6,158 bases of DNA. Source: DATFGK01 sp046712825. GTDB lineage: Bacteria > Actinomycetota > AC-67. Within the stretch, counting starts at the first letter, position 1. Each line of letters opens with the position of its first letter. Shown here piece by piece: positions 5,502 to 6,158 of the stretch. The notes beneath the pieces are model-generated. The model was given only the letters and a program-made list of their open reading frames with translations. It searched no databases and was not told the origin of the DNA. The position numbers and the translations under genes are program-made. The stretch spans positions 1-6,158 of the forward strand of contig JBKKCR010000133.1 in the NCBI GenBank assembly GCA_046712825.1, given 5' to 3'.

Positions 5502-6008
5502 TTAGTACAGGAGGAGCGCCTCGAGGAACGCGTCGGCCGTTTGCCGGTCGCCTTCGACCTTGAGCGCCCCGGCGGCTTCCGCGTCCTGCCACGGGTCGCG
5601 ATGCGCGGCCACCATGGCGAGCGCCGACGTCGGTGCCGTGATCCGAGCTTCGGGAGCGTCGACGCCGTACCCGTAGCGTCGAAGTCCGAGGTCCAGCCCC
5701 AGCGTCGGGACGTCGATGTCGCTGAGCACGAGCGACACCTTGCCCGAGGCCTCGGCGGGGATCCGCGGGAACGTTTGGACCGGGATCCCGGCGTGGATCT
5801 GTCGCGCGATCGGCAGGATCGACGGCGGCGTGTCGTCGGCAGGCATCCCGAACACCCGGCGTATGTCTTCCATGTGCACCCACTCGTCGTAGATGCGGAG
5901 CGACGCGAGCCAGGTGAGTGAAACCTTGCCGAACGGGGTTGGCATCGCACGGCCCGCGATCCGCGCAGGGATCACCCCGCTCAACCGCTCGATGCGTCGG
6001 GCCCACAC
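5502..6008 (-). CDS. C-terminal part of a maleylpyruvate isomerase/DinB-like (mycothiol-dependent) family protein, N-terminally short
   Basis: A 168-residue protein matching the second half of the TIGR03083-type 'maleylpyruvate isomerase family mycothiol-dependent enzyme'. Typical signatures are 'RIYDEWVHMEDIRRVFGMP' (38-56) and a C-terminal SCP2-like alpha/beta domain ending 'TAPTSALAMVAAHRDPW' (124-140) and LKVEGDRQTADAFLEALL (149-166). In the characterised isomerase zinc is held by one His in the N-terminal helical bundle plus a Glu-x3-His pair; here only the pair seems present, as D41-x3-H45. The expected first 80-100 residues, with the first zinc ligand, are missing. Codons upstream of the GTG still read like family sequence (AARWADRPIAEILKGLE), but a TAG at 6063-6065 closes the frame and no ATG, GTG or TTG lies between. 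The GTG is backed by AAGGGG six bases away. It may be a working short protein, but a decayed or rearranged gene is equally possible. Confidence 0.65.
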   Translation of the reverse strand: MWARRIERLSGVIPARIAGRAMPTPFGKVSLTWLASLRIYDEWVHMEDIRRVFGMPADDTPPSILPIARQIHAGIPVQTFPRIPAEASGKVSLVLSDIDVPTLGLDLGLRRYGYGVDAPEARITAPTSALAMVAAHRDPWQDAEAAGALKVEGDRQTADAFLEALLLY

Positions 6009-6014
6009 TTCGAG

Positions 6015-6020
6015 CCCCTT
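6015..6020 (-). promoter_or_regulatory. Ribosome-binding site candidate for the GTG at 6008
   Basis: AAGGGG on the minus strand, six bases before the GTG. It is the only good start signal between the in-frame TAG at 6063-6065 and the conserved part of the isomerase-like gene, and so decides the start. If the gene is a remnant of a longer one, this match would be accidental. Confidence 0.4.
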
Positions 6021-6062
6021 GAGGATCTCGGCGATCGGACGGTCGGCCCAGCGCGCGGCCTG

Positions 6063-6158
6063 CTAGTCGAACCAGACCTCGATCTTCGCCAGCGCCTCGT
6101 CGCCCCGCCTCGTGAAGCCGACGGTGAGGATCCGTCCGGTCAACGTCCCTTCGTCGCA
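6063..6158 (-). CDS. C-terminal 31 residues of an unidentified protein (5' end outside window)
   Basis: The minus-strand frame entering from the right edge reads CDEGTLTGRILTVGF then TRRGDEALAKIEVWFD and stops at TAG. The alternating hydrophobic pattern suggests two beta-strands joined by a charged turn. Ending on a strand like 'KIEVWFD' resembles the last strand of hot-dog-fold (MaoC or thioesterase type) enzymes, which often have the same 'G-x-x-x-x-V...LVxVxVW' order. The fragment is too short for a firm family call. It is in the same frame as the isomerase-like gene downstream, separated from it by the TAG and 54 bases. Alternatives are an OB-fold end or chance coding in a GC-rich frame. 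Confidence 0.5.
   Translation of the reverse strand, partial: CDEGTLTGRILTVGFTRRGDEALAKIEVWFD

Overview
The window looks like the chromosome of a high-GC bacterium, most likely an actinomycete-type organism (Actinomycetota). This is inferred from the very high GC content at third codon positions, GTG starts, a fragment of the mycothiol-linked maleylpyruvate isomerase/DinB-like family, a thiolase-like plus DUF35 plus acyl-CoA dehydrogenase cluster of the kind common in actinobacterial lipid and steroid catabolism, and a Tat-exported PhoX-type protein with a C-terminal membrane anchor. No RNA gene, mobile element, CRISPR array or tRNA was found. The genus cannot be told from the sequence.

Left arm (1-1989, minus strand): a tight three-gene operon reading leftwards. 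It runs from a thiolase-superfamily protein, to a DUF35 zinc-ribbon/OB-fold partner (stop and start overlap as TGATG), to an acyl-CoA dehydrogenase cut by the window edge (2-nt gap). The thiolase lacks the nucleophilic cysteine and has Tyr and Asn where the NEAF Asn and GHP His should be. It is therefore probably not a conventional thiolase. The closest known arrangement is the Ltp2-ChsH2(DUF35) aldolase of steroid side-chain degradation.

Centre (1990-2098): a divergent intergenic region. It holds a good leftward promoter (-35 CTGACA, 18-nt spacer, -10 TACACT) so close to the thiolase ATG that the mRNA would be almost leaderless. An 18-bp palindrome, ACTGAC-N-CGCG-N-GTCAGT, lies over its -35 and spacer and looks like a repressor operator. 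Rightwards there is only a weak promoter candidate but a strong GAGGAGG ribosome-binding site.

Right arm, plus strand (2099-4955): a three-gene operon of an unrecognised four-cysteine protein, a class I SAM methyltransferase (coupled through TGATG) and a Tat-exported PhoX/DUF839 phosphatase-like protein with a Ser/Thr/Pro-rich stalk and a C-terminal transmembrane anchor.

Right end, minus strand (4952-6158): a small secreted protein with a pilin-head-like domain ends on the same CTAG as the PhoX gene, so the two convergent stop codons share three bases. Upstream of it lies a GTG-started gene for the C-terminal part of a mycothiol-dependent isomerase-like protein, without its N-terminal DinB helical bundle. 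Immediately before that is the last 31 codons of a further protein entering from the right edge. Coding density is very high: no gap exceeds 110 bp.
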